DNA of 64,000 bases, taken from positions 882,915 to 946,914 of the forward strand of contig NW_004450662.1 of assembly GCF_000321225.1 (NCBI RefSeq). Direction: 5' to 3'. Position numbers and translations under genes: made by a program. The stretch comes from Odobenus rosmarus divergens. Taxonomy: Eukaryota; Chordata; Mammalia; Carnivora; Odobenidae. The notes under the pieces are model-generated. The model was not told the origin of the DNA. It did not search any database and saw nothing but the letters and a program-made list of their open reading frames with translations. Below, piece by piece: positions 1 to 11,385 of this stretch; the stretch's first letter is position 1, and each line of letters opens with the position of its first letter.

Positions 1-989
1 ATTTCGGGACTCGGGACTTCCAGCACCAAGACGGGAAAAGTCTCAGGCAAATAGGGATGAGGTGGTCACCCTAGCCCTACTGAATACAGAGATAATTAAA
101 AGTAGCCAAACGAAGCTTGTGGAAACCACTCCACACCATTCCCCCTACTGTGGATCCTAGCTCCTGATTCATTTTCTCCTCTGAGGACAAAAGGAAATTG
201 TTTTACAACTGACGGAAAATGTTTTACCCTCTCCAGGAAACGTTCTGTCATGCCGTCCCCTCCTGATTCAGGTGGCTCAAGGCTACCATATGAAAATTGC
301 TATCATGTATTTACCAGTTATTATGTGGCAGTGATCTCTTGTTTCCATTCCCCAAAACACAATAAACTCCTTGCTGGCATGGACCAGCCTATGTATTCTT
401 GCAGCTTCAAAATACAGCACTATGCAGACCACCCCATACGTATTTGTTGAATGGATGCACTTATTGGTTGGTTTATTGGCAGGCTAGATGATCATGACTC
501 ATGATTTGAATATTCCACAGAAACAAGTGGACCCAACCTAAAGTGACTGGTGTAGATCTTCCTGGAAACAACCAATTCTACTTGCAGTCCTCCACTTTAA
601 AGGGAAGATTGAGGCAGGTTTTGCTGTTGAGCAGAAATACATCGTGTTACACCAGCTGATAGTCTTAGGAACCAACTCTCTAAGGCTGAAGGGTTCAGCA
701 AGCCTTAGGCCACCGAGAGCCCATAACTCCCCAGACGCTGTCTTAAGTTCAGTGGTGAGCCAAAACAGCTTTCATAACGGCCCTGCTGGTGTGGCCACAC
801 AGCCCAGGGATGGCAGCTGGTGGCCAGGCCTCTCTATAGACCCGTTGGAAGCCTTGTCCCCAGTGGGCCATGAGGCTCCAAGCAACTCTTGCTACATCAT
901 GCTAAGATTTGGGGGAAGGGATGAACTGCAAGGGAAGGAATTCCAATTTGGATACAGGAAAAAGAAAGTTTATGGATGAACCAATGTCA
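1..989. other. intergenic, no gene recognised
   Basis: I see no splice-flanked open frame, RNA gene or clearly recognisable repeat here. The segment around 400-470 (ending in a TGTTGAATGGATG-like string) resembles the 3' end of an old L2 element, but too weakly to call. The 111-codon open frame at 644-979 has no recognisable domain and no supporting splice or promoter signal. Confidence 0.5.
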
Positions 990-3343
990 GCTAACTATAT
1001 CATCCCCAAGTTTTTATTTTTAAAACTTTCAAACCTCTAAAAGGTTGAAAGTATAACAGAAATGAAAATGCATATACTTTCTTTCCACTCCATTCACTAA
1101 TTGCTAACATTTTCTTGTATTTGCTTGAGTTGGCTCTTAACGTTTTTGCTAAACCATTTGAAAATTAGTTACGGATATTTTGAGGTTTGACCCCTGAAAC
1201 ACGTTAGCAGGTACCTCCTAAAAACTAGGCATTGCCTTACATATACACAATGGTTTTTTTCACTCCCAAGACATTTACCTCCCAAAACATTGATCCAGTA
1301 ATATCATCTAATAGATTGCCCATATAAAAATGCTCCCAATTTGGGTGGGGGACTGGGTTAGCCTGGTGATGGGTATTAAAGAGGGCACGTTCTGCGTGGA
1401 GCACTGGGTGTTATGCAAATGAATCATGGAACACTACATCAAAAACTAATGATGTAATGTATGGTGATTAACTTAACAATAAAAAAATTTAAAGAAAAGA
1501 AAAAAAATGCCCCCAATTGTCTTAGTAACAGTCTACAACATTTTTTCTGATCCAGGATCCAATCAAGAATCATCTGTTCCATGTTATTGTCATTCTCTTT
1601 AATTGTTAGTCTTTTGATTTAGGATAGTCTCCTACTTTTTTTTTTTAGTCTTTTGTGATGGGCAGTTTTGGCATCCAGGCCAGTGTCTTGTAGAATACCT
1701 TGTAGTCTAGATTTGGGTGCCTCTTTCTTCACTATCAAATTCAGAGTAGACATTTGTGGTGTAAGTACTACATAGGTCATATTGTAGCTTTCTCATCCTC
1801 TCTCTATAAGGAAGCTCATAATGTCTTTTTGTTTCAGCCTTGATAATGATTCCCACAAGGCATGGAAGCCTCTGGAGCAAGAATGAATGAGGCAGTCAGG
1901 CAGGCTATTCTTTTTCTGTCACTTGGTTAAGGTGATGTCTGCCAGATTTTTCCACCATTGTAGATAATAAGTAATCTATTGGGTGAGACCATGTGCATAA
2001 CCGAATTCTCTAACAGCCTGCCCTCAATGGATTTATCATTCCGTCATTAATGGTCTTTGCACGAATTATTGCACTAGTGATTGCAAATGGTGATTCTTCA
2101 AATTCTCTCACTTCTTCTATGTAGATGGGCTAGCATTCTTCTGTAAAGAACACCATCCCACCATCCACACACATACACGCTTATTGACTAACTTTTGGTC
2201 TTGAAATAATTATAGACCCACAAGAAGTTACAAAAATATTCCAGAGGCTCTGTGTACCTGACACTTAGCTTCCCCCAGTGATAACGTCCTACACAGTATA
2301 TGATCAAAACCAGGAAGTTGACATTGGTGCGATGTGACTAGAGTATGGATGTCATGTGGATTGCGCTACTTTATTTTTAATTTTTAAATTTTGTCTGAAT
2401 TTTGCACTATCACTTTGGACTCATTTTTTTCATGGTATTATAATCTATTACCACTGTTATTCTTTTTCACACTCAGACCATCTCAGGTCTGACCTGTGAG
2501 AACCCCTTCGAGCCGGCTCTGGGATCTTGTCATGAGCCACCTCAGTCTTTGAACTGTATTCTTTGGTTTCTTGTACAACAAGATGTCTCAAGCTCCAGAC
2601 CTGTAATCAGCCATTTCTCCAAGGAACCCTGCTTTTTTCTTTACTTTTTTTTTTTTCCTCAGAAATGTGATCTTGATTCCAAGCCTGGGTTTCTTTCACC
2701 GGCGAATGATATTTAGGTATAAGATCTGGGTTCCCAGTGAGTTAATTGCTACTGGAGTTTTACTTCAAAGACTTCTTTTGCAGATAAACCTGAGTTCAGA
2801 CTGATTCATCTCATTCAAAGCCAACATTACAGGAGTCTCCCTCCTGTTTCCCTATCTATCGTATATTTCTATACCCCCTTCTGCCTGGTTCCTATCACCA
2901 TCAATATGTTAAACTCATTTGTTTAGTCCTATGATACACTCAAAATGATTGGAATTACTGTACCAATACTTTACCGACAGCAGACCTACTAAATAAATTC
3001 AAAGTGTCCTTACAGTTCTTTTTTTTATAACCCACTCAGAATATACAGTTGAAACATTGTGCTTGAATGTTTTGAGTTAATGATTTATTTTCTGTAAGAT
3101 TGAGCTATCAATTTGGTATTTGGTTGGCTTCCTTTGTTTCATTACGTATTCTGTTTTAAGACTTGCTTCGTATTTATCCTTACTGATCTAATTTTATTTT
3201 AAAATATAGGAAGCATCTATATGATTTATAAGTCAAAATTATATGATAAGATGTATTCCAAAAAGTCTTACTATCACCTCTAATAATCCCTGCTCCCTTA
3301 TTCTTGCACACCTCACATTTTCCTTAGTTTCTGGCTCATGCTT
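990..3343 (-). repeat. degraded old L1 (L1M-type), antisense
   Basis: AT-rich sequence whose successive blocks read like the reverse complement of the 3' half of an ancient mammalian L1, for example the stretches near 1530-1830, 2040-2130, 2190-2400 and 3180-3300. It is broken by indels and interrupted at 1343-1502 by a much younger L1 3' end. No intact reading frame remains. Subfamily and exact ends cannot be set by eye, and some parts may be unrelated filler. Confidence 0.55.
1343..1502 (+). mobile_element. 5'-truncated carnivore L1 3' end
   Basis: The sequence has the typical end of a young carnivore L1 3' UTR: the GAGCACTGGGTGTTATGCAA block, an AATCATGGAACACTACATC block, then an A-rich tail. 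It is flanked by near-perfect 16-bp direct repeats (1327-1342 and 1503-1518, AAAATGCTCCCAATT-type with one mismatch). Only about 160 bp remain, so it carries no coding part and is a dead-on-arrival insertion into the older L1. Confidence 0.8.
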
Positions 3344-3359
3344 CCTGCATTATTTTTTT

Positions 3360-3524
3360 AAAATATTCATTTGTTTATTTTAGAAAGGGGGAGGAGCAGA
3401 AGGAGAGAGAGTCTTAAGCTGACTCCGTGCTAAGCATGTAGCGCAACACAGGGCTCAATCTCGTGACCCTGAGATCACGACCTGAGCTGAAACCAAGAGT
3501 CCATTGTATCACCCAGGCATCCCT
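3360..3524 (-). mobile_element. SINEC (tRNA-Lys-type), older copy
   Basis: This is the reverse complement of a carnivore SINE. An A/T-rich tail lies at the left, followed by the GA-rich middle, GAGATCACGACCTGAGC and a degraded ACCCAGGC head at the right. It is more diverged than its neighbour. Direct repeats of the type CCTGCATTATTTTTTT flank it at 3344-3359 and 3525-3540. Confidence 0.75.
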
Positions 3525-3540
3525 CCTGCATTACTTTTTT

Positions 3541-3725
3541 TTTAAAGATTTTATTTATTTACTTGAGAGAGAGATAGCAAGAGAGAGAGAGCACAAGTGG
3601 GGAGGAGTAGGAGAAGCAGGCTCCCCGCTGAGCAGGGAGCCCAATGTGGGGCTCTATCCCGGGACCCTGAGATCATGACCTGAGCCGAAGGCAGATGCTT
3701 AACCGACTGAACCACCCAGGCGCTC
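3541..3725 (-). mobile_element. SINEC (tRNA-Lys-type), antisense
   Basis: Reverse-oriented carnivore SINE: poly-T/AAAGATTTTATTTATTT tail, (GA)n tract, GAGAAGCAGGCTCCC, GATCATGACCTGAGCC, and the head ending ACCACCCAGG. It reused the target site of the SINE to its left. The duplicated site CCTGCATTACTTTTT recurs at 3726-3740 with one change (CCCGC). Confidence 0.9.
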
Positions 3726-3740
3726 CCCGCATTACTTTTT

Positions 3741-4907
3741 GAAAATACAAGGAAATAAGTACACGTTTTCTCATTTCCCTCTTACATAAAAGGTAACCTA
3801 CTATATTTACCCTTTCACGTCTTACCTCTTCCTCTTGACATATCCTGGAAATCATTTCCTATCATTTCATAGAGAGTTTCTTCATTCTCTTTTACATTGT
3901 GTGTATTCTCTAGTGTGGATATACCATAGATTATTCACCATATCTTCTATAAAAAAACATTTAAGCTGATTCCAATGTCTTCTTACAACAAACAGCATCA
4001 CAATAAATAACCTTATCACAAGTGGTTCATATTTATGGAAATATATCTCAGGGTAAATCCCAACAAGAATAATTGCTAGCTCAAAAAGTAAATGCATAGT
4101 TTTTTTCAATATGCCAGATTTTCCTCCATGGAGACTGATCATTTTACTTTCTCATCCGCAATTTATGGGAGTGCCTGTTTCCCTACAGCCTGGTCAAATT
4201 GTGCATTAGCAACCTTTTGAATTCGGCCAACCTGACAGATAAAACATAGCACCAAAGTGTACTTTTATTTTGCATTTCTCTTATTAACAGTAAGTTTGAG
4301 CAATTTTTAAAAATGTTTAAAGACCCTTTCTGTATATTGTTCTCTGAAATGTCTGCTTCTTTTGCAGACATGTTTCTTTCAAGTTTTCAGACTTTCATGC
4401 CTTGATTTTCAAATATTCTTTAGAATTACAAAGGTATTAGCCCTTTCTCTATGATATATATTGCACATACTTTCTCCAAGTTCGTGGTTTGTTCTTTTGA
4501 CTTTGTTTGTGTGGGTCTTTTTTTTTTTTTTTTGCTATGCAAAATTTTGGATTTTTTAAAAATATTTAAATTTTTTTTAAATATGTAACTTTTATCAGTC
4601 TTTTTCCTTATTAAATCTGGATTTTCAATCATGATTGGAAGGACTTTCTCCACACTCAGATTATAAAGAAGTTCACTCACTTGTGTGGTTTCTTTTCTTT
4701 TTTTTTTTCCACATTTAAATTTCTGATCCATGTGGAGGATATTTTAGAAGATGTTGTAAGATATGGATCTATTTTTATGTTTTCCCAAATGGCTATTCAA
4801 TTGTCCAATCCTTTATTAAGAAGGATTTCCCAGAGCTTCTTGTATCTGGAGGCCTTCTGCACTCAAAAAGTCCCACAGTCAACACTAGGCATGTCAAAAC
4901 AGAAATC
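3741..4907 (-). repeat. degraded old L1, antisense ORF2/3' UTR part
   Basis: The reverse complement of an ancient L1. The blocks at 4260-4400 (TTTGCATTTCTCTTATTAAC) and 4740-4830 (TATGGATCTATTTTTATG, then a TTCCCAAATGGCTATTCAAT-like string) match the antisense pattern of L1 ORF2 and its 3' region. It is probably the continuation of the 990-3343 element. Many stops and poly-A/T slippage tracts show it is non-functional. Confidence 0.7.
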
Positions 4908-5113
4908 GAGGGACACCTGGGTGGCACAGTTGTTTGAGCCTCCAACCTTAGTTTCAGCTCTGGTCATGATCTCAGGGTTGTGAGATCGAGCCCCATGACA
5001 GGCTCCACAGTGAGGAGTCTGCCTAGGATTCTCTCTCTCCTTCTCTCTCTGCCCCTCCCCCCACGTGTGCTCTCTGTCCTCTCTCTAAAATAAATAAATC
5101 TTAAAAAAAAAAA
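4908..5113 (+). mobile_element. SINEC (tRNA-Lys-type), sense, older subfamily
   Basis: The head GGGACACCTGGGTGGCACAG, the B-box-like GAGATCGAGCCCC, the (CT)-rich segment and the AATAAATAAATCTTAAAA tail identify a carnivore SINE. The short direct repeat AGAAATC lies at 4901-4907 and 5114-5120. Its TTTCAGCTCTGGTCATGATCTCAGGGTT body is more like the older carnivore-wide SINEs than the young copies elsewhere in the window. Confidence 0.88.
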
Positions 5114-5120
5114 AGAAATC

Positions 5121-5499
5121 AACATTTAGAGAATTTTCTTTCTGTAACTGTTCAATGTGATACCGCCAAACCCTGAAAGGAAGAGAAGATAGAGAAGATG
5201 CTGGAAAAAATAATAATAAATAATACTGAGGAACTCAGTTTCTAAATTATGTATTTTGCTTAATATTTTCAAGAAACATATGCTAATGACAGAAATTTCA
5301 AATTGAACAAAAAGTTGTATGGTGAAAAGTAAAATCACCCTCTTCTATCAGATCTCTCTAGAAGCCATCAGGGCCACCAGGTTCTTCTGTATCCATCCAC
5401 AGAATCTATGCCTATGCAGACAGAGAAAATGAAAGAGAGAAAGAGAGATGCTTTTAATGAAAGAGGAGGAAACGGAGCTCATATCTATTGAAAGACCCT
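5121..5499. other. AT-rich intergenic, possible L1 remnant
   Basis: AT-rich sequence that may continue the antisense L1 (the stretch near 5290-5340 resembles an L1 3' UTR). I cannot place it with certainty. No gene signal is seen. Confidence 0.35.
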
Positions 5500-5690
5500 T
5501 AAGTGTCAAACATGGATAAGTTATCACTCTTTACCAACAATCCATACCTTCCAACGGTTGTATATTTTCGTTCCATTTTACAGATGAGAAATTGAGGTTC
5601 AGAGTGACCTGTCCAAAGACCTCAGTGCAAGGGGTGGATCTGGGTTTGAACCTCCACTGTCCTCTGTGTACTATGACATGCACATGCAGG
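5500..5690 (+). repeat. MIR-like element
   Basis: The CATTTTACAGATGAGAAATTG core followed by GAGGTTCAGAG and a downstream GGATCTGGGTTTGAACC-like string matches the MIR core in sense orientation. It is an ancient mammal-wide repeat, strongly diverged. Confidence 0.6.
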
Positions 5691-6777
5691 GAAGGGGTGG
5701 TCACCATAGGTAAATGGCTGCTTGGAACTCATGGAGGCATTCTTGGTAGCATTCACAGCCTTCGCCAGTGATGTGGCAGTAGGAGCAAGAGGATATCCAG
5801 ATTGCACCAAGAAATGAACATGTCATGTCATATTCACTCTTGTGCTTCACATTCGTGCTCCTTGCCTGGGAGCTCCCCATGATGGTAAGGGCAGTTCATG
5901 CATCAGGGCAAAATCTCCCATCCCCAAACACTGATATTTTTCTGTAAGCTCAGCTATCAGGGGGAAAAAAAAAAAAAAGAAAGAAAGAAAGAAAAAATTT
6001 TAAAAAACTGGATTGTATCAAGAAACATTGGCAGCTATGACTCAAAGATACATGGGGGGCAGATCTATTGACTCAGAGGGTCCATTTCTTAGTCATTTAG
6101 CAGCTTTTGCCACACTTTAATCTTTGAGGGAAAGAAAGTGACTTGCAAAGTGGGGGGAGGTAAAAATAAAGGACGGCAACAGAAGGATTTGCTTTTCAAC
6201 AGCAGTTCCGTGGCAGCATGCATGGAAAATATAGAGGAGAAAGCATTGTTATTCTATTCCAGAGAGAGGGCTTTTGAATACCGAAGTAGATGGGTGTCAA
6301 TTTCTGTATACTAAAACATTCAAAACACAATTCTGTTCCCACAGAAGTTCCCTCTATTGTAGCAGAAATGTATTTTTTCTCATCTTTATGGATTACAACT
6401 CAGTAGAAGTACACATGCTTAAAGGGGATGGGGGAGTGGGGGAATGGCTCTCCTGGAAAGTTCACAAGCTGTTTTCCATTTCCCTGGGGATTTTACCATT
6501 TCTGGACGAAAGTCCTTGAACTGCTCCATTCCTTTGATTGGGATGGGACTCTCCCCAATAGGCACTTCATTAGTACATGGTAGAGTTCTAGTTCATGATC
6601 AATCCTACCTCTTCCCACCCTAGCTCCTTTCCACTACCCCCAATTTTCATCACCACAAAAGATTTTGGAGGCACTAGAATTCTGGATTCTGTACTTGAGC
6701 TAGACATGTGTATATTTTATCTACTTTCAGATCACCAACTGCATACCTGCATTTCTCTTGCAAGGATGCTGTAGGCC
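5691..6777. other. intergenic single-copy, small GAAA tract
   Basis: No gene or interspersed repeat recognised. A poly-A/(GAAA)n microsatellite lies at about 5964-5998, preceded by a G run. A tract of mixed sequence at 6270-6520 contains an 81-codon open frame without recognisable content, which is expected by chance at this length. Confidence 0.5.
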
Positions 6778-6990
6778 TTGCATAGATAACCATTCTTGAA
6801 TGGATGCCAATTCTTGAATGGATGCCCATCTTTGCAAGGATACCCATTTTGCATGGATGCCCATCTTTGCAAGGATGCCCATTTTGCATGGATGCCCATC
6901 TTTGCAAGGATGCCCATCTTTGCATGGATGCCCATCTTCACATAGATGTGCATTCTTGCTTGGATGCCCATCTTTGGATAGATGCTCATG
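6778..6990 (+). repeat. 17/18-bp minisatellite
   Basis: About twelve tandem copies of a unit close to GGATGCCCATCTTTGCAA. Units of 18 bp (GGATGCCCATCTTTGCAA) alternate with 17-bp units (GGATGCCCATTTTGCAT), and edge units are degraded (GGATGCCAATTCTTGAAT). Because unit length shifts between 17 and 18 and the unit lacks stop codons in several frames, overlapping pseudo-open frames run on both strands. These are repeat artefacts, not genes. Confidence 0.92.
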
Positions 6991-7319
6991 CAATGAGCTC
7001 TTTGCTGGAGGAAGCTTCACTTCAGCCCCTAACCTCTGACCTCCCAGTCTTTAATTCCTCTCCTTTTCTCCATCCTTTACCTAATTCCCTTCAACTTCTA
7101 CTCTACTCTACTTAGATTTTAGCCAAGGACACATGCTATTCCCACTCATCTCTAAAGTCAGGAATATTCCTCTGCTCTTCCTAGCAAGTCTCCACACCCC
7201 TTCCCATTTAAAAATCTTATTAAAAATCCATGACTTATAACAAACTTCCTCTGAGTTTTTTTTTAAATGTTTCAAATAACTCCATTCTTACCCTTTAATA
7301 TCTGTCTACCCATCCATCA
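6991..7319. other. intergenic, nothing recognised
   Basis: Pyrimidine-rich unique-looking sequence between the minisatellite and a MIR-like element. No gene, RNA or mobile element signal is visible. Confidence 0.5.
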
Positions 7320-7610
7320 ACTAGTGCATTTATTAGACACTTGCTATGTGCTAGACACTGCTAATAGGAGGGAAAGCGACATTTGTATAATGCTTTACCA
7401 TTTGCAAGGCAGTTTCACATCTGTTTTCCTATATGATCTCCATAATAACCCCTAAAGTAGGAAGGAAAGAATTAATTACTAATCCCATATTGCAGATTAG
7501 AAAACTAAGGCCCAGAGAGGTCAGGTGGGCACTACAAAATGACAAATCAAAATTTCAAACACAGATCTTGTTTGGAAGCTTAGGCACTTTGTATTAACCA
7601 TAATGTTTAT
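7320..7610 (+). repeat. MIR-like element
   Basis: It contains the order ACTTGCTATGTGCTAGACACTG, TTTGCAAGGCAGTTTCACAT, a TATTGCAGATTAGAAAACTAAG-type core and a GGCCCAGAGAGGTCAGGT block. This matches a sense MIR/L2-type remnant. It is heavily diverged and non-coding. Confidence 0.65.
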
Positions 7611-9094
7611 GTATGTGACCATCCATGCGCCCCTCCCCGAAGCTGACACACACAAACACACACAGAGTCTATCTTTGTAGTTGCAATTTGCTGTGAGCAT
7701 GTTTTTCTGTTTTTCTAAATGTGTTTGTTCTGTCTTCCCTTTAATCAATAAGGTCCCTATAGACTGAAGCCCAGAGTGGCTCTCTGAGCATGGTGCTGAA
7801 AGGGGAAAGGAAAAGTCAAATAAATCTGCAACACTTAAGAGCAAAGCTGGATAAAGGTTTCGACTTGCACAGATGCTGTCCCATCTGAATTGCAGCTAGA
7901 GGTACTAAAAAGCCCGTGCAGGGGGGCTCCCTGGTGTTTTACCCATTTAATAAGTATTAGTGGTTTTTTTTTTCAAAGCAATTTCCATTCCGTCAACACA
8001 ACATAGGATGAATCAGCTCTGACAGCTCAGTCAAGCCAGTGCACAAGAAAAGCCCCCACAGTGGGCATATAATTATCATCAAACTGCACACCCATTTTGC
8101 AAGAATCCTTTTGCATTGCTGGAGAACTGGATTCATCAGCATGAGCACAGTGGTTTTGCATCTCTTAATTTACTACCAAACACTCCTTCTCTCCTGAGAG
8201 GAGATGTTTTGTTACGTGTAATTAGGCCATGTACGCAATCCTACATGGGACCTGTTATTTCGGCACAGGAGGATTACAGAGCTGTCTCCAGGTGGGGAAT
8301 GGTGACATGCTGTATGAACAAAGGTATGCTGTGTGTTCATTTGCAAACCTCCGCTGGCTTGGCTCAGGCTAGAGTGGGGAGATGTTAGGGCTAGAGGCAC
8401 ACGTGGGCTCAGCAACTCTGACTAATTGTCTGGGGCCTAGAGGTTCAGAAGATAATGGCTGAAGCATATGGTTTCTACAGCTTCAAAGGTTCTCTGCCTC
8501 CTGAGAGCAAGGCCAGCAACCAGCCACCACAAGGCTGAAGGGCCTGGCAGTGACTTCGTTGGACACATGCTGGGGACCAGGAAATCTCTATGCAGAGCTG
8601 CATCTGCTTTTCGGGAACCAAGAGGTGGCTGGGCTTCAGAGAATGAGAGTCCTTTGGGGTCTTGAGCTCCGATCTGGGGGCTTTTCCTTGTGAAAGCCTG
8701 AAACCCGTAATTCCCAGCATCACCTGAAATGAAACTCTTAAGCTCCGTCTCACACCAGAAGCCAAATGAAAAGAGAGCACTGAAGCACCATGTAGCCTGT
8801 CTCAAAAATTCTTCACTAACTTGTTTGGAACCTGCACTCATAACTCAAATTGTACTAGAAAAAGCTGTTCAGAATCCGAGTCAGTCAGTCAAAAACATAC
8901 ATTAGCTTTTGTCCTCAGCTGTCTTTCTTTTCCTGCTAATGATGGAGAAGCAAGACCTGTTGGAATGACTTCAGGCCAAGTATTTCACAGAAGCCAGAAG
9001 CATGCTGGTCAGACGGGAGGAGGGAGGTATTTGACACCAACCACTAGACTCATGGTTAGGAAGCCCTAGAGTGTGGACATACTTTGGATCAGAG
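7611..9094. other. intergenic single-copy DNA
   Basis: Mostly unique-looking sequence. 7950-8180 is free of recognisable repeats and has a motif-dense, AT-balanced look (ATAATTATCATC, TTTTGCATTGCT) that could be a conserved non-coding element. A 16-of-20 match to the REST/NRSF RE1 consensus ends with CATGGTGCTGAA at 7800. Open frames here (up to 134 codons antisense at 8437-8841) overlap on opposite strands and show no recognisable domain. Confidence 0.45.
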
Positions 9095-9275
9095 GTTCCC
9101 AGTTCCTGCTTGATCACGTACTAGCTGTGTGACCTTGGGCAAGTCATTAGCTCTTTGAGCCTCCATCGTCTCAGATACCCAACAATGATGATAGAAATAA
9201 CATCTGACCTCTCTCCCAGGGCCTTGGTGAGAATGGAATGAGAAAATGGCCATGAAAGAGTTTGCTAAACCATAT
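9095..9275 (+). repeat. MIR element
   Basis: The MIR core is clear: ACTAGCTGTGTGACCTTGGG followed by CAAGTCATTAGCTCTTTGAG, then the CTCAGATACCCA and ATAACATCTGACC segments. Sense orientation. Confidence 0.8.
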
Positions 9276-11154
9276 TCCACTGCACAAAGGGAAGGCCTTG
9301 TTATCCATAATAGTGACTCTTCCCGCTGGCAATAGCTCTAACCTGGGAGTTGGAGAGGGGTCTGCTCCTCCAGCATGCCTGGCTCAGCTAAGTCCCTTTG
9401 TGAAGGAACAGCACTCAGGAGCTGCAAGTGTGCCCGTCACTCACCAAGGGACCGCTGTCAGAAGGTGCTGGAGGAGAGGCGCCAGGGCCTTGTGTCCCTC
9501 AGGTTGGACACAGCATAATTGTTTTGACATATGATGGAATTTGTCCTCACATAGGTCAGAAAAAAGCCCAATACTGATGCTTTTCATCTAATTTCAATTA
9601 CAGTCATTAAAACCCTCACTCCTGAGTCAAACCTTCCAAAAAGCCATCAATGACAGCCCATTACAGATGAGTTATTTATAGCAGTGCATGTTAATTTTAC
9701 AGTACCACAGACCAATGATTCATGGCTTGGCATTAGCGAGAGACATCATTCACTGGGCTGAGTGGTCTCTGACATAACAAGCACTTCTCTGTGTCTTGGC
9801 AGGGACGATTCAAGGCCTCAGACTTAAGGGCCAGACCTCACACAGAGCAGAATAACCAGAGCATCTTAGCTTTGGCCCATTCCACCTGTGGAGAACTTCT
9901 GCCCTCGGTGGGGAATAACAGTACAATCTGCTTTGGTATTGGAGGGTGATACCTATAGGATTCTGGCTGACATGATACTGGGCCTGGGCCAGAGTCTCAG
10001 CTTTTCTTTCTCACAATCACATCTATTATAGTACAGGCATTCAGTAGACCTCATATTATTTGCTGCTGTTCAATTACTCATGGGGGATCTGATATGCACC
10101 TGGACTTGATGGGAAAAGATGGCTCTGGGGCCATCAAAAGCCCAGTATCCTTTTATCCAAACTACTCCAACCTCAAGTTCATAAGTGCCACTTTGACCGA
10201 TCAATATTGGGTCTCTTGATTCTTGGTCTATTTGTAGCTAAAATTCTCCCCCTCGATTAAAAATTCACCAAGAGGCAGCCTGATGTGACATTTATGAGTT
10301 CCTGGAAGTCCATAAATGTTGAATGTTAAAAATTAGCACCAAGGTGTTTAGATGATAAAAGGCGATAAGCAAGCAAGAGGGCCAATATTCAACACTTCTA
10401 TATTTTTATTGTCTATGGACAACTTCCTAAAAAGCATTTCTGTGTTTGATGAACCTTTGTACCGGTCCCTACTTCTAAATTAAACCCAGTGAAGCTGAAT
10501 TGGTCTCCATGAAACTAACTACCCTATTTCCTTCTGACTTCCTAACTCTTTGGCAATGGGTAGCTTGCCCAACTTCCCTGCTCTGTTCTAATAGGGGCCA
10601 GATAAACACTGAAGTGAATTACTTTTTTGCTCTTTCTTCATATGATAGTAGCTCTGAAATCATCAGGAGGATAAGTTGGTAAAGATAAATTTGTGACCTC
10701 ATTATTTGGGAGTTTTCAACCACAAAACTGTTCCACACTCCATCCATAATTATTTCTTTCAAATTATCTCCTACCCACATCCCAGAACTTTTCTGAGACT
10801 CTGTTCCCTTCTTTTAAGCTACTTCTTCAGACGTTTCTATAATGTACACCCTGTAGACCCTTCTGGGCCATTGATTATAGTTCTGGGAGCTTTGCACCCT
10901 TCCTGGGAGGCCTTGTCTAGTCTAGGCTGAAGTCAATGATGACACAGAGAAGGTTAAATGACTAAGACTCTAATCACCATCCTGAGTACCATTCTACTTT
11001 TACTGCACAGCCATCCGGAGAGTTGGTATCTGGAATTTCAATTCTGCTAGGTTGCTGGTACATTTTACAAAATATAAGGAGATGCTCTTCTTGACTCTCG
11101 AATGGAGAAACCTAGAAGTGTGCTATATTATGCATGGATGCAAGGAAGTATAAT
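9276..11154. other. intergenic single-copy DNA
   Basis: No interspersed repeat recognised over most of this 1.9-kb stretch. The part at 9525-9790 is AT-rich, free of obvious repeats and dense in homeobox-type strings (CATCTAATTTCAATTACAG, GCATGTTAATTTTACAG), so it is a candidate conserved non-coding element. No gene is seen. Confidence 0.45.
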
Positions 11155-11385
11155 GCGAAGAGGACAGAAGCTAGAGCCAAGTTGTTTTGACTTATCTCCA
11201 AGCTCTACCATTTCTTAGGGTGTGACCTTGTTCTTTACCTTCTCTGTGCATCAATTTTGTCTTCCCGTAAAATGAGGGTGATCATGGTACCTGTCTCAGA
11301 GGGTTGTTATGAGAGAGTAAATGAGCTGATATTTGAGGGCGTTACCTAGCACATAGTAAATGCTGGGTGTTTGTTAAATAAGGGA
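11155..11385 (+). repeat. MIR element
   Basis: The sense MIR pattern is readable: CTCTACCATTTCTTAGGGTG then TGACCTTGTTC, CCCGTAAAATGAGGGTGATC, CTGTCTCAGAGGGTTGTTAT and the terminal GCACATAGTAAATGCTGG. Confidence 0.8.

Noticed and set aside
6778..6990. CRISPR-like array
   Set aside because: Units are contiguous with no spacers, and the genome is mammalian. It is a minisatellite.
6674..7115. Several overlapping repeat-protein-like frames (KDGHPCK and FARMPILHG type repeats)
   Set aside because: They are translations of one 17/18-bp minisatellite in different frames on both strands.
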